DNA from: Vibrio lentus
GTDB taxonomy: Bacteria; Pseudomonadota; Gammaproteobacteria; Enterobacterales; Vibrionaceae
Reading direction: 5' to 3'
NCBI RefSeq assembly: GCF_002875945.1
Contig: NZ_MCZK01000113.1
Location: 34,808 to 98,807 of the forward strand
DNA length: 64,000 nt
Positions 19,901 through 27,103 of this stretch are shown here, piece after piece. Both the position numbers and the translations under genes were made by a program. Position 1 is the first letter of the stretch. Each line of letters begins with the position of its first letter. Under the pieces are notes generated by a model. That model was not told the DNA's origin and did not search any database. It saw only the letters and a program-made list of their open reading frames with translations.

Positions 19901-22900
19901 ATGTAGTCAACAATTTCACCCAGAGTACGACACTCAGCTAGGTCTTCAGGGTTTAGTTCTGGCAATGTTGGCAGCTGGTCTTGAACCGTACCAAGGATCT
20001 CTACACGTTTGATTGAGTCGATGCCAAGGTCTGCTTCCATGTCCATTGCTAGGTCGAGCATTTCTGTTGGGTAGCCCGTTTTATCCGCTACTACGCTCAA
20101 CATTGTGCTTTGAACTTGTTCTGCGTTTAAACCGTTTGATACTGCTTGCACTGGTGCAGATATTTGAGCTGCTACTGGAGCAGAAGCTGGAAGCTTGCTG
20201 TTCATGTAGGCTACGATTTCGCCTAGAGTGCGACATTCAGCTAAGTCTTCAGGGTTTAGCTCTGGAAGAGTAGGCAGTTCATCTTGAACCGTACCAAGAA
20301 TCTCAACACGTTTGATTGAATCGATACCAAGGTCAGCTTCCATATCCATTGCTAGGTCTAGCATTTCAGTCGGGTAGCCCGTTTTCTCTGCTACTACTTC
20401 TAACATGGTTTTTTGAACGACAGCCGCATCTAGTCCGTTGTTAGCTGCTGCTGGCGCCACTACTTCCGTTTGTGCTGCAACTGGTGCAGAAGTCGGAAGT
20501 TTACTGTTCATGTAGTCAACAATTTCGCCCAGAGTACGACACTCAGCTAAGTCTTCAGGGTTTAGCTCTGGAAGAGTAGGCAGTTTATCTTGAACCGTAC
20601 CAAGAATCTCAACACGCTTGATTGAATCGATACCAAGGTCTGCTTCCATATCCATTTCTAGATCAAGCATTTCCGTTGGGTAACCTGTCTTCTCAGCAAC
20701 CACTTCTAGCATGGTTTGTTGAACGACTTTTGCATCAAGACCGTTAGCTGCTTGAACAGGAGCAGTTGCGCTTGGCTGTGCGGCAACAGGCGCTGATGCT
20801 GGCATCTTGCTGTTCATGCTTTTACTGTTCATGTAGCCGACGATTTCGCCAAGAGTACGACACTCAGCTAAATCTTCAGGGTTCAGCTCAGGTAGGTTTG
20901 GCATTTCGTCTTGAACGGTACCAAGAATCTCTACGCGCTTGATTGAGTCGATACCAAGGTCTGCTTCCATGTCCATTTCTAGATCAAGCATTTCCGTTGG
21001 GTAACCCGTTTTCTCAGCGACCACTTCTAGCATCACTTTTTCAGCATCGGCTGATTGTACTGCTACTGGTGCAGCTACAGGAGCTGGTTGCGCTTTAACT
21101 GGCACAGGTTGAGCTGCAACAGGCGCTGCCGCTTGAGCCGCTACTTGCGGTGCAGGCACGGCTTTCTGTACTGGAGCTTTCTGAGCTACCACATTTTGAA
21201 CAGGTGCTGCTTGTACAGGAGTCGTTTGCACTTGAGCTACAGGTTGTTGAACGACAGCTGTTGGAGTAGCTGGAGCTTGAATCGCTGGCTGAGCATTTAC
21301 AGAAGCAACGAAGGTTGGTTGTGCTGTTTCGACTGATCCTTGCGTCAGCATGTTCAGTGCTGAGTTGTTGCTGTGCGCTTGCATTTCTAGGTAATGAGCG
21401 TGCGCTTTTAGCGTCTCAGCTTGGTGCTGGTGGAACATCTCCATAGAACGCTGTAGGTTCTCAGGAATTGCTACGCCTGCTGTTGCCATTTTCGCTTGCT
21501 CAGACATTAGGGTGTTGAACGTGTCACCGTATTGCTGAGGAATCGCAAGGAACTGCTGATGTACTTCTGCTGCTTGTTGTTGAGCATTGAAGAACGATTG
21601 CAGTGAAGACTCATCAACCGTTACTGAAGCTGTTGGTTGAATAGTCGCTGGTGCAGGTTGTGCTACTTGAAGCTGCTGAGTTGCTGTTGCTACTTGTAGA
21701 CTTGGTGCTGCAACTGATTGTTGTACATTTGAAGCTTGAGGAGCAGCCACAGGTACTTCAACGATTTCTGTTTTAATCACTTCTTTTTCCACGATTTTCT
21801 CGACTTCAACTTTCACTTCAACAATCTCAGTCTTTTCGGTGACGTTGCCCGAAGCCAATGATTGATCCATTTTCTTACGAGTAGCAGGGCTGATGTAGTT
21901 GGTTGCATTCAGTTTGATGTTCATTGGTGATGCCTTTGCAGGTTCAGCAATGTCAGCTTGGTAAGGGTCAATGTTGTCTAATGAAACACCTGCCACGCAC
22001 AGTTGAACCGCAGCTAAACGAAGCTGTTGGTCACTGTCGCCTTTAGGGCTTGGGTTGATGCTGATTGCGTAAAGCTCTTCGTTCTTATCAGCCAATGTTT
22101 TCTCAATCAGCTTTTGAAGAATGTTTTTCGGACCGAACTCTACGAATACGCGTGCACCGGCTTCATACATCGCTTCAATTTGCTCGCTAAAACGAACCGA
22201 TTGCAGCATGTGTTGCTTGAACGCTTTCTTGATCGCTTTAGCGTCTTTGCTGTGCAGCTTGCCTGTTGCATTTGAGTAAAGCGGCAGTGTTGGAGCGCTG
22301 AATGAAGCTTTATCAATTGCAGCAGCAAATGGTTTTTGAGCGTGAGCAACAAGCGGTGTATGGAAAGCACCAGATACTGGCAGAGCAATTGCTTTGAAGC
22401 CTTGTTCAGTTAGCGCTTGTGCTGCTTGTTGAACCGTCGCAGTTGGACCTGCAATAACCAGTTGAGTCGGAGCGTTGTAGTTGGCAATACTCACGCCTTC
22501 AAATTGGCTGATGCAGTTTTCAACGGCTGGAAGTTTGTCTGCGTCTAGGATGACCGCAAACATAGTACCGCTGTCACCTTGTTCAGGTGTCGCTGCCATC
22601 GCATCGCCACGAGCGAAAGCTAGTTGGTAGTAATCGTCTTGCGAGATAACACCCGATGCACATAGTGCACTTAGCTCACCAAAGCTGTGGCCTGCGACCA
22701 TGTCTGCTTTGAAGCCAGCTTGAGTCATGATGTCGAACTGACCCATAGACACAGTACCAATCGCACTTTGCGCGTTGGCCGTGTTGGTTAGCACTGCTTC
22801 TTGAGCTTTGGTTGCTTCCGGTGTGAAGGTTGGAATTGGGAACAGAATTTGCGACAGAGCCGTTTTCTTGTGCTGACCAAATACTTGATCCGCTTGAGCA

Positions 22901-24774
22901 AGCTGTTGGCGCATCTCAGGGTAATGACAAGCAAGCTCGCGACCCATGTTTAGGTATTGCGAACCTTGACCTGCAAATAGTGCTGCCACTTTACCTGCGC
23001 CGTTTTCAGCAATCAGTGCCGACTCACGGTAGCTAGTACCGTTTGGCATCTGCCAATGTGCTTTGGTTTGGCTTTCAAGCATAGAAACCGCTTGAGTCAG
23101 CTGCGCTTGAAGGTCTGCTTGGTCAGTCACGACTAAGCCAATACGAGCATGCTTAGCGTCAATTTCGCGTAGAGCGTTTTGTTCAGCAAGCGCTACTAGT
23201 TTGAACGCAGCATCTGCAGCTTGAGTTGAAACTTGTTTTAGCTCATTGATCAGTGCTTGACGAGATTCCGCGCTGAATAACAGAGTTTGCGGTACTTGGC
23301 GCTGACGGTATTTGTCACCGCGAGCATGTTCTGGGGTGTACTCTTCCAAGACAACGTGGAAGTTAGTGCCACCAAAACCGAATGAGCTGATACCTGCGCG
23401 GCGCGGTGTGCCGTCGACACGTTTCATCCAAGGACGCGTTTGTGTGTTTAGGTAGAACGGTGAGTTCTCGATATCCAACTTAGGATTCGGAGCCGATACG
23501 TTAATTGTTGGCGGCAGTACTTTGTGGTGCAGTGCTAATGCAGCTTTGATTAAACCTGCAGTACCCGCAGTTGATTTAGTGTGACCAATTTGAGATTTCA
23601 CAGAGCCTAACGCAATGTGTTGCTTCTCTTCATTGTTCTCACTGAATACCGAGTTTAAGCCGCCAAATTCAGCCACATCACCCGCAGCTGTACCTGTACC
23701 GTGCGCTTCTAAAAGGCCAAGTGTGTGCGGTGCGAAACCAGCATCATCGTAAGCACGTTTAAGCGCTTTCGCTTGTCCTTCAGGGCGAGGTGCGTAAATA
23801 CTCTTGAACTTACCATCCGAAGAAGAACCGACACCTTTAATCACTGAGTAGATTCTATCGCCATCGCGTTCTGCATCTTCAAGACGCTTAAGAGCAACCA
23901 TGCCGATGCCTTCACCAATCATCATACCTTTTGAGTCGATGTCGAAAGGTTGAATGGTTTCATTGGTGGTGAATGCTGGTGTTTTAGAGAAACTCATGTA
24001 CATGGTTGGTGAGTTATCAGTACACACACCACCTGTGATCATCATTTCACTGCGGCCTTCAACTAGCTCACTTAGAGCCATGCGCATTGCGGCTAGAGAA
24101 CCTGCACAAGCAGCATCTACTACACAGTTAATGCCACCAAGGTCAAAGCGGTTAGCAATACGACCTGAAATTACGTTACCCAATGAACCAGGGAATGAGT
24201 TCTCTTCCCAGTGGATGTATTGGTCTTGGAATTTTTTGATCAGCATCTCGCTGTCTTCGTCGTTGATGCCACTGCTCTTGAAGACTTTTTTCAAAACAGG
24301 GTATTGAAGACGAGCATTCAGGCTTTGAGCGATCTTCTGACCACCACCAACACCGAGCGTAATACCGATCTTATCGCGATCATAGCCTTCAGGAAGTTTT
24401 GCATCTTCAAGTACTTCCTTTGCCACGATCAGAGAAAGCAGCTGTGACGTATCAGTCAGTTCTAGGATGTTTGGCGGAAGGCCGAACTCCATTGGGTTGA
24501 AGTCCACTTCAGGGATGAAACCACCGCGCTTACAGTAAGACTTGTCTGGCGTAGTACGATCTGAATCGTAGTAATCTTCTGGACGCCAGTGCGTATCTGG
24601 CACTTCAGTAATCGCATCGATCTTTTCGCTGATAAGGTCCCAAAATTTATTCAGGTAACGAGAGTTTGCAAACATGCTCGCCATACCAACGATAGCGACA
24701 GGCATATCTTTAAGGCGTTTATTCAATCGAGTATCGTCGACTGATTCCGGTGTATTTGTCTCGGGTTGGCTCAT
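16942..24774 (-). CDS. pfaA: PUFA synthase PfaA (KS-MAT-ACPx5-KR-DH)
   Basis: Large iterative synthase of 2610 residues. Domain order: ketosynthase (about 22-500; Cys in DAACAGSLAAM near 223, His in EAHGTGTAAGD and GHTKSTAG), malonyl-CoA acyltransferase (about 610-910; FAGQGSQY, Ser in GHSFGEL near 695), a Gln/Val/Ala/Pro-rich linker (about 960-1235), five tandem acyl-carrier domains (about 1240-1740; each with LGIDSIKRVE, Ser is the 4'-phosphopantetheine site), ketoreductase (about 2010-2270; VTGGAKGVTFE, FSSASGFYGNTGQSDYS), and a C-terminal dehydratase-like hotdog domain (about 2320-2590; FIQDHCIAGNPVLPT). Five carriers fall in the usual range of 5-6 for EPA/DHA synthases. A GGAG ribosome site lies 7 bases before the ATG. 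Confidence 0.96.
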   Translation of the reverse strand: MSQPETNTPESVDDTRLNKRLKDMPVAIVGMASMFANSRYLNKFWDLISEKIDAITEVPDTHWRPEDYYDSDRTTPDKSYCKRGGFIPEVDFNPMEFGLPPNILELTDTSQLLSLIVAKEVLEDAKLPEGYDRDKIGITLGVGGGQKIAQSLNARLQYPVLKKVFKSSGINDEDSEMLIKKFQDQYIHWEENSFPGSLGNVISGRIANRFDLGGINCVVDAACAGSLAAMRMALSELVEGRSEMMITGGVCTDNSPTMYMSFSKTPAFTTNETIQPFDIDSKGMMIGEGIGMVALKRLEDAERDGDRIYSVIKGVGSSSDGKFKSIYAPRPEGQAKALKRAYDDAGFAPHTLGLLEAHGTGTAAGDVAEFGGLNSVFSENNEEKQHIALGSVKSQIGHTKSTAGTAGLIKAALALHHKVLPPTINVSAPNPKLDIENSPFYLNTQTRPWMKRVDGTPRRAGISSFGFGGTNFHVVLEEYTPEHARGDKYRQRQVPQTLLFSAESRQALINELKQVSTQAADAAFKLVALAEQNALREIDAKHARIGLVVTDQADLQAQLTQAVSMLESQTKAHWQMPNGTSYRESALIAENGAGKVAALFAGQGSQYLNMGRELACHYPEMRQQLAQADQVFGQHKKTALSQILFPIPTFTPEATKAQEAVLTNTANAQSAIGTVSMGQFDIMTQAGFKADMVAGHSFGELSALCASGVISQDDYYQLAFARGDAMAATPEQGDSGTMFAVILDADKLPAVENCISQFEGVSIANYNAPTQLVIAGPTATVQQAAQALTEQGFKAIALPVSGAFHTPLVAHAQKPFAAAIDKASFSAPTLPLYSNATGKLHSKDAKAIKKAFKQHMLQSVRFSEQIEAMYEAGARVFVEFGPKNILQKLIEKTLADKNEELYAISINPSPKGDSDQQLRLAAVQLCVAGVSLDNIDPYQADIAEPAKASPMNIKLNATNYISPATRKKMDQSLASGNVTEKTEIVEVKVEVEKIVEKEVIKTEIVEVPVAAPQASNVQQSVAAPSLQVATATQQLQVAQPAPATIQPTASVTVDESSLQSFFNAQQQAAEVHQQFLAIPQQYGDTFNTLMSEQAKMATAGVAIPENLQRSMEMFHQHQAETLKAHAHYLEMQAHSNNSALNMLTQGSVETAQPTFVASVNAQPAIQAPATPTAVVQQPVAQVQTTPVQAAPVQNVVAQKAPVQKAVPAPQVAAQAAAPVAAQPVPVKAQPAPVAAPVAVQSADAEKVMLEVVAEKTGYPTEMLDLEMDMEADLGIDSIKRVEILGTVQDEMPNLPELNPEDLAECRTLGEIVGYMNSKSMNSKMPASAPVAAQPSATAPVQAANGLDAKVVQQTMLEVVAEKTGYPTEMLDLEMDMEADLGIDSIKRVEILGTVQDKLPTLPELNPEDLAECRTLGEIVDYMNSKLPTSAPVAAQTEVVAPAAANNGLDAAVVQKTMLEVVAEKTGYPTEMLDLAMDMEADLGIDSIKRVEILGTVQDELPTLPELNPEDLAECRTLGEIVAYMNSKLPASAPVAAQISAPVQAVSNGLNAEQVQSTMLSVVADKTGYPTEMLDLAMDMEADLGIDSIKRVEILGTVQDQLPTLPELNPEDLAECRTLGEIVDYMNSKLAPSSEAAAVAPAAESASNDLKPAHVQSTMMEVVADKTGYPAEMLDLAMDMEADLGIDSIKRVEILGTVQDQLPTLPELNPEDLAECRTLGEIVTYMQSKLSAAAPVATAKADSVTPIAETATAELPPHNEVALKKLPAADKLVDCFSKDACVVITDDGHNAGVLAEKLTANGIQVAVVRSALSAASPLNSEIASYTLNSVDDAGVTAVINDIEADLKTSNKVIAGFIHLQAIVDAKQSNEQAVNLNADSRASLTTAFLFAKHLNGQLNAVSGRSVFFTLSRIDGGFGYLDTKQLANAELNQAALSGLTKTLSHEWSNVFCRALDADASIDARHLAEAITGELFDIDTNTVEIGLSHAENGESGRATLIAATPGAAQTKNTGAQLTKSDKVLVTGGAKGVTFECALTLAKQCKSHFILAGRSKHITSAELPQWAQGKQEKELKPAAIAHLQATGDKPTPKKVDALLKPVLSSLEINAALAAFNEIGASAEYLSLDVSNHESVAKTLANFEGITGLIHGAGVLADKHIQDKTLDELNMVYGTKVGGLEAVLGGLDSSKLKLIAMFSSASGFYGNTGQSDYSMSNEILNKAALQLSARNPQAKVMSFNWGPWDGGMVNAALKRMFTERGVYVIPLQAGAELFSSQLLNETGIQLLVGTSMQGSDNKEAAVKKLNAESVHLAKSPLNTSITVTRHLDPKALPFIQDHCIAGNPVLPTVCAIQWMREVAEQLLGVNVSVHNYKLLKGVIFDTDEVQELKLVLSSDAKSKDQLKAVISCQGRPQYQAQLQVASVQVSEDVQQASVKRFEANTSAPVTTAQALYSDGTLFHGPRLQGITSVERFDDLGLLAQCQLPHIENSDCGSFIPKQGFGDSQPFAEDYLLQAMLVWARLKYGAASLPSAIGEFICYAPMHNGDQGWLELSVIKSTARSLQADISLYHQDGRLSAVMKGAKVTISKSLNDAFLPKSSSAVSKKEATKNAEKEQLS
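19580..21045 (-). repeat. Five tandem acyl-carrier repeats inside pfaA
   Basis: The segment encoding LGIDSIKRVE recurs five times at roughly 300-320 bp spacing (near 20945, 20635, 20325, 20010 and 19715). Core DNA is highly similar among copies, while the Ala/Pro/Val linkers vary. Copies 1 and 2 share EMLDLEMDME and copies 3-5 share MLDLAMDME, suggesting at least two duplication rounds. Sites like these are prone to recombination and assembly errors. Confidence 0.95.
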
Positions 24775-25131
24775 TATGAGTCTCCACTAGAAATCACAGA
24801 AAGTGATGTCGTGTTTTGAGGCTGCGCTTTTAAAGCTATAGAAAGAAAATCTGAAACAGATTTAGGGAAGCGCAGCTGAAAATTCAGGTTGCTGAGTGGC
24901 GGCAACCAGATAGAAATTAGGCTTTCGAAGTGCGTTGACTTACGAGAGTAGGGGAGGTGTTTCATGCGCGACGGTGGCATTCAAATGTTGAGGCGATGTC
25001 CATTAAAATCCTGTTCAAAGTCTGACTAAATGACAAATCGGTATCCGCAAAGAAAACGTGTGAATTTGTTTAATGGTTGAGCAGGCTACCCGAGGTGAGT
25101 TGTCGATACAATGCTCCCAGAGGCCACTATG

Positions 25132-25148
25132 ATCTGTTCAGACCAGAT
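25132..25148. promoter_or_regulatory. FadR-like operator upstream of pfaA and pfaE
   Basis: ATCTGTTCA-GACCAGAT matches the E. coli fadBA FadR site (ATCTGGTACGACCAGAT) at 14 of 17 positions and is itself a near-perfect palindrome about a central A. It lies 358 bp before pfaA and 344 bp before pfaE. FadR responds to long-chain acyl-CoA, which fits a fatty-acid gene. In Photobacterium profundum a different regulator (PfaF) is reported to control pfa, so the protein that binds here is not certain. Confidence 0.55.
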
Positions 25149-25244
25149 GAATTTGGCATGGTTTTGATTTTTGTATTTTTAATTTAATTAACTTATTGAT
25201 AATTAATGAGTATGGGTTGTTTTTTAGTGTTTTTACTCTATATT

Positions 25245-25273
25245 TTGACTTGGTGAGATCTATGTCATATTTT
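25245..25273 (+). promoter_or_regulatory. Candidate sigma-70 promoter for pfaE
   Basis: TTGACT (5 of 6) and TATTTT (4 of 6) with a 17-bp spacer, giving a leader of about 210 nt before pfaE. Judged by eye only in an AT-rich region. Confidence 0.35.
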
Positions 25274-25491
25274 TGTAAGTAACATTTAACGGGTGCCTCT
25301 TATGTAAGGCTAAGTGTGATCTGTGTTTTAATTTGTTATTATTTGAAAAATTAGCTTTAAGTCCGTATATGAAGGGTGTTTCCCTCCCGTATTCTCTAGG
25401 TTTCGCTTAAATCATAGATGAGTTAAATTTGTTCGATTTGGTTGTTCCAATCGTGTTTGAAGAGTGGTTTGTAGAAGTGAGTTCGAGTTAA

Positions 25492-26319
25492 ATGAAAACT
25501 CCCGTTGTTGATTTGTGGCTATGTTCTCTGAGTAATTTAAATGACCAGCCAAACAATGTATCGCAGCTCAAAAAGAGACTGACAGCCGATGAGATTGCCA
25601 AAGTTGAGCGCTATCGAATGCCCTTATCTCAGACTCAAGCTTTGTATGTTCGAAACTACCTAAGAAAGGTGCTGTCTAGCTATTCTGATTTGATGCCTGA
25701 AGAGTGGCGTTTTGAATATGGTGAGAAAGGAAAGCCAAGCTTAATTGAGAAACAACAAATAGAAACCGGCCTGAATTTCAATATCAGTCATAGCAAAGAA
25801 CATTTGTTAATCGCGGTTTGCCAGAGAGAAGGGAAACAAGTTCATCTGGGTGTTGATATTGAACATGCAAGAAGCTCGACCAATATCGACTCGATCATGA
25901 AGCACTATTTTTCAGATACAGAATTGACGGATTTACTTGAGCTCAGCAAAGAACAACAAAGAGAGCGTTTTTTCGATCTGTGGGCGCTGAAGGAGTCGTA
26001 TATCAAAGCGACGGGCAGGGGGCTAGCGACATCGTTGCGAAGCTTTTCGTTTGATTTCTCTAACCTGACTGAACAAACACTGTCACTTCACGCCTCGGAC
26101 TTTCAATCAAACTTGCAAGATGAAATTAGATTGCATGGCGGAATCAGTGTATATGCCGAAGTTGAGTTGGATGCTGCTGAACAAAGCGATATTTCTACAG
26201 CATGGCAATGTTGCTTAGGGCGATTGGATGACCAGTACCGATTTGCGGTTACGCTGGGTGGGGCGAGTCTTCCAATGCAATTAGAGATGAGAACCTTTTC
26301 GTCGTCTCATCTCTTTTAA
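25492..26319 (+). CDS. pfaE: 4'-phosphopantetheinyl transferase PfaE (Sfp type)
   Basis: Transfers phosphopantetheine from CoA to the serines of the five PfaA carrier domains, making the synthase active. 275 residues. Sfp-type magnesium and catalytic motifs are clear: GVDIE at 120-124 and W164-ALKESYIK-172 (WxxKExxxK), followed by GRGL. FNISHSKEH carries the conserved His. Divergent from pfaABCD, unlike pfaE in many strains where it is unlinked or co-oriented. The ribosome site is weak. Its last codons lie within a terminator-like stem. Confidence 0.93.
   Translation: MKTPVVDLWLCSLSNLNDQPNNVSQLKKRLTADEIAKVERYRMPLSQTQALYVRNYLRKVLSSYSDLMPEEWRFEYGEKGKPSLIEKQQIETGLNFNISHSKEHLLIAVCQREGKQVHLGVDIEHARSSTNIDSIMKHYFSDTELTDLLELSKEQQRERFFDLWALKESYIKATGRGLATSLRSFSFDFSNLTEQTLSLHASDFQSNLQDEIRLHGGISVYAEVELDAAEQSDISTAWQCCLGRLDDQYRFAVTLGGASLPMQLEMRTFSSSHLF
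26283..26317 (+). terminator. Terminator-like stem overlapping the 3' end of pfaE
   Basis: AGAGATGAGA pairs with TCTCATCTCT (10 bp, 12-nt loop) followed by TTT and the stop codon. The hairpin is inside the coding sequence and separates pfaE from the convergent thioesterase 21 bp beyond its stop. Confidence 0.5.
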
Positions 26320-26339
26320 GCTAGTTTGGTGAGATGAAG

Positions 26340-26747
26340 TTAGCTCGTTTCGCCAAGCATCGCTTTTAATACTTCAGCAGGCACGGGCTGCAGTTGTTTG
26401 TCTTTATCAAGGCAGACCATTTCGATATCACCAATCACCGCGGGTTTGGTTGCATCTTTACGCCACACTTCTTGTCGCCATAGCGTTTTGTATTTGCCAT
26501 CGAGTTCAAAAGAGGTTCGGATGTCGCAGATTTCTGCGAACTCAACACCATCTTGAAAAGTCATGTTGGCTTTATACACCGCAAAGCCTAATCCGTGTTC
26601 ATTCCACAATGTTGCCAGTTTATCGCTACCCAACACATGTTCGCGTGCACGTTCAAAGTACTTTAGAAAATTAGGGTGATAAACCACACCTGAGTGATCG
26701 GTATCTTCATAGTAAATTTGTACTGGGTGATGGTAGATCTGACTCAT
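26340..26747 (-). CDS. YbgC-type hotdog acyl-CoA/ACP thioesterase (Orf6-like)
   Basis: Small 4HBT-fold thioesterase, 135 residues from the ATG at 26747. A TTG three codons upstream is open, but the ATG fits the family N-terminus (SQIYHHPVQIYYEDTD). The catalytic Asp is D17 in DTDHSGVVYH, followed by NFLKYFERARE. Family members cleave acyl-CoA or acyl-ACP. A homologous thioesterase called Orf6 accompanies the PUFA synthase genes of Photobacterium profundum and was reported to act on acyl thioesters, so a role in releasing or editing chains from the synthase is likely but inferred. It is convergent with pfaE and transcribed alone. Confidence 0.85.
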   Translation of the reverse strand: MSQIYHHPVQIYYEDTDHSGVVYHPNFLKYFERAREHVLGSDKLATLWNEHGLGFAVYKANMTFQDGVEFAEICDIRTSFELDGKYKTLWRQEVWRKDATKPAVIGDIEMVCLDKDKQLQPVPAEVLKAMLGETS

Positions 26748-26903
26748 TGATATCAACTCTTATTAAGTAGTGGGGGTGTAAATCTGGCTAAGTTGTGCAG
26801 CACTCTACAGGATAGGTTGAAATTACTTCAAGGCATCATCGACTATCGAGCTTTTGGTCAGACCTCATTCGGCCTTATTCATTACTAATACGTTGGTCAA
26901 CTC

Positions 26904-26953
26904 CCACCCATTTACAAATATTCTATGTGTCATTTTCCACCCATTAATATTTG
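26904..26953 (+). promoter_or_regulatory. Direct repeat CCACCCATT x2, candidate upstream activator sites
   Basis: Two CCACCCATT copies begin at 26904 and 26937, 33 bp apart (about three helical turns), each followed by an AT-rich AAATATT/AATATTTG segment. They lie about 120-150 bp before the predicted start of transcription, a normal distance for a sigma-54 activator such as the DctD encoded downstream. Binding by DctD is inference. Confidence 0.35.
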
Positions 26954-27029
26954 CATCAGTTAGTCGATTAGAGCTTATCGATCTTAAGAAGCCTTACGGT
27001 TAAAGGCTTGTTAATGTTTTGTTTCAATG

Positions 27030-27045
27030 TGGCGCGCTAATTGCC
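27030..27045 (+). promoter_or_regulatory. Sigma-54 promoter of dctPQM
   Basis: TGGCGCGCTAATTGCC fits the TGGCACRN4TTGCW consensus, with GG at -24 and GC at -12 correctly spaced. It lies about 60 bp before the dctP start. The presence of a GAFTGA-type activator gene in the same locus supports it. Confidence 0.8.
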
Positions 27046-27103
27046 TTAGTGAAAGCACGCAGTTCCCATTGATGGGCTGCTTTGTTTACTAAGGAGAATA
27101 ATA

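Larger units (their letters stand above)
24775..25491. other. 717-bp divergent regulatory gap between pfaA and pfaE
   Basis: Holds a FadR-like palindrome at 25132-25148, a sigma-70-like promoter toward pfaE at 25245-25273, and AT-rich stretches. An open frame of 68 codons on the minus strand (24980 to 24774) runs into pfaA with a TAATG junction but has no ribosome site, so it is not called as a gene. No clear promoter for pfaA could be picked by eye. Confidence 0.7.
26748..27103. other. Regulatory gap before dctPQM
   Basis: Contains a sigma-54 promoter (27030-27045), a pair of direct repeats that could be activator sites (26904-26953) and a small palindrome GTGC-A-GCAC at 26795-26803. No gene was seen. 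Confidence 0.7.

Noticed and set aside
19580..21045. Regularly spaced repeats that could suggest a CRISPR array
   Set aside because: Spacing is about 310 bp, and the repeats are in-frame carrier domains.
20013..21336. Plus-strand open frames across the pfaA carrier repeats
   Set aside because: They are antisense to the highly constrained ACP coding sequence; composition (Ser, Arg, Leu, Cys rich) is a mirror of Ala/Pro/Gln codons.
24774..24980. 68-codon minus-strand frame joined to pfaA by TAATG
   Set aside because: The junction looks coupled, but there is no ribosome site before its ATG, composition is unlike a folded protein, and pfaA has its own GGAG site. Left as leader sequence.
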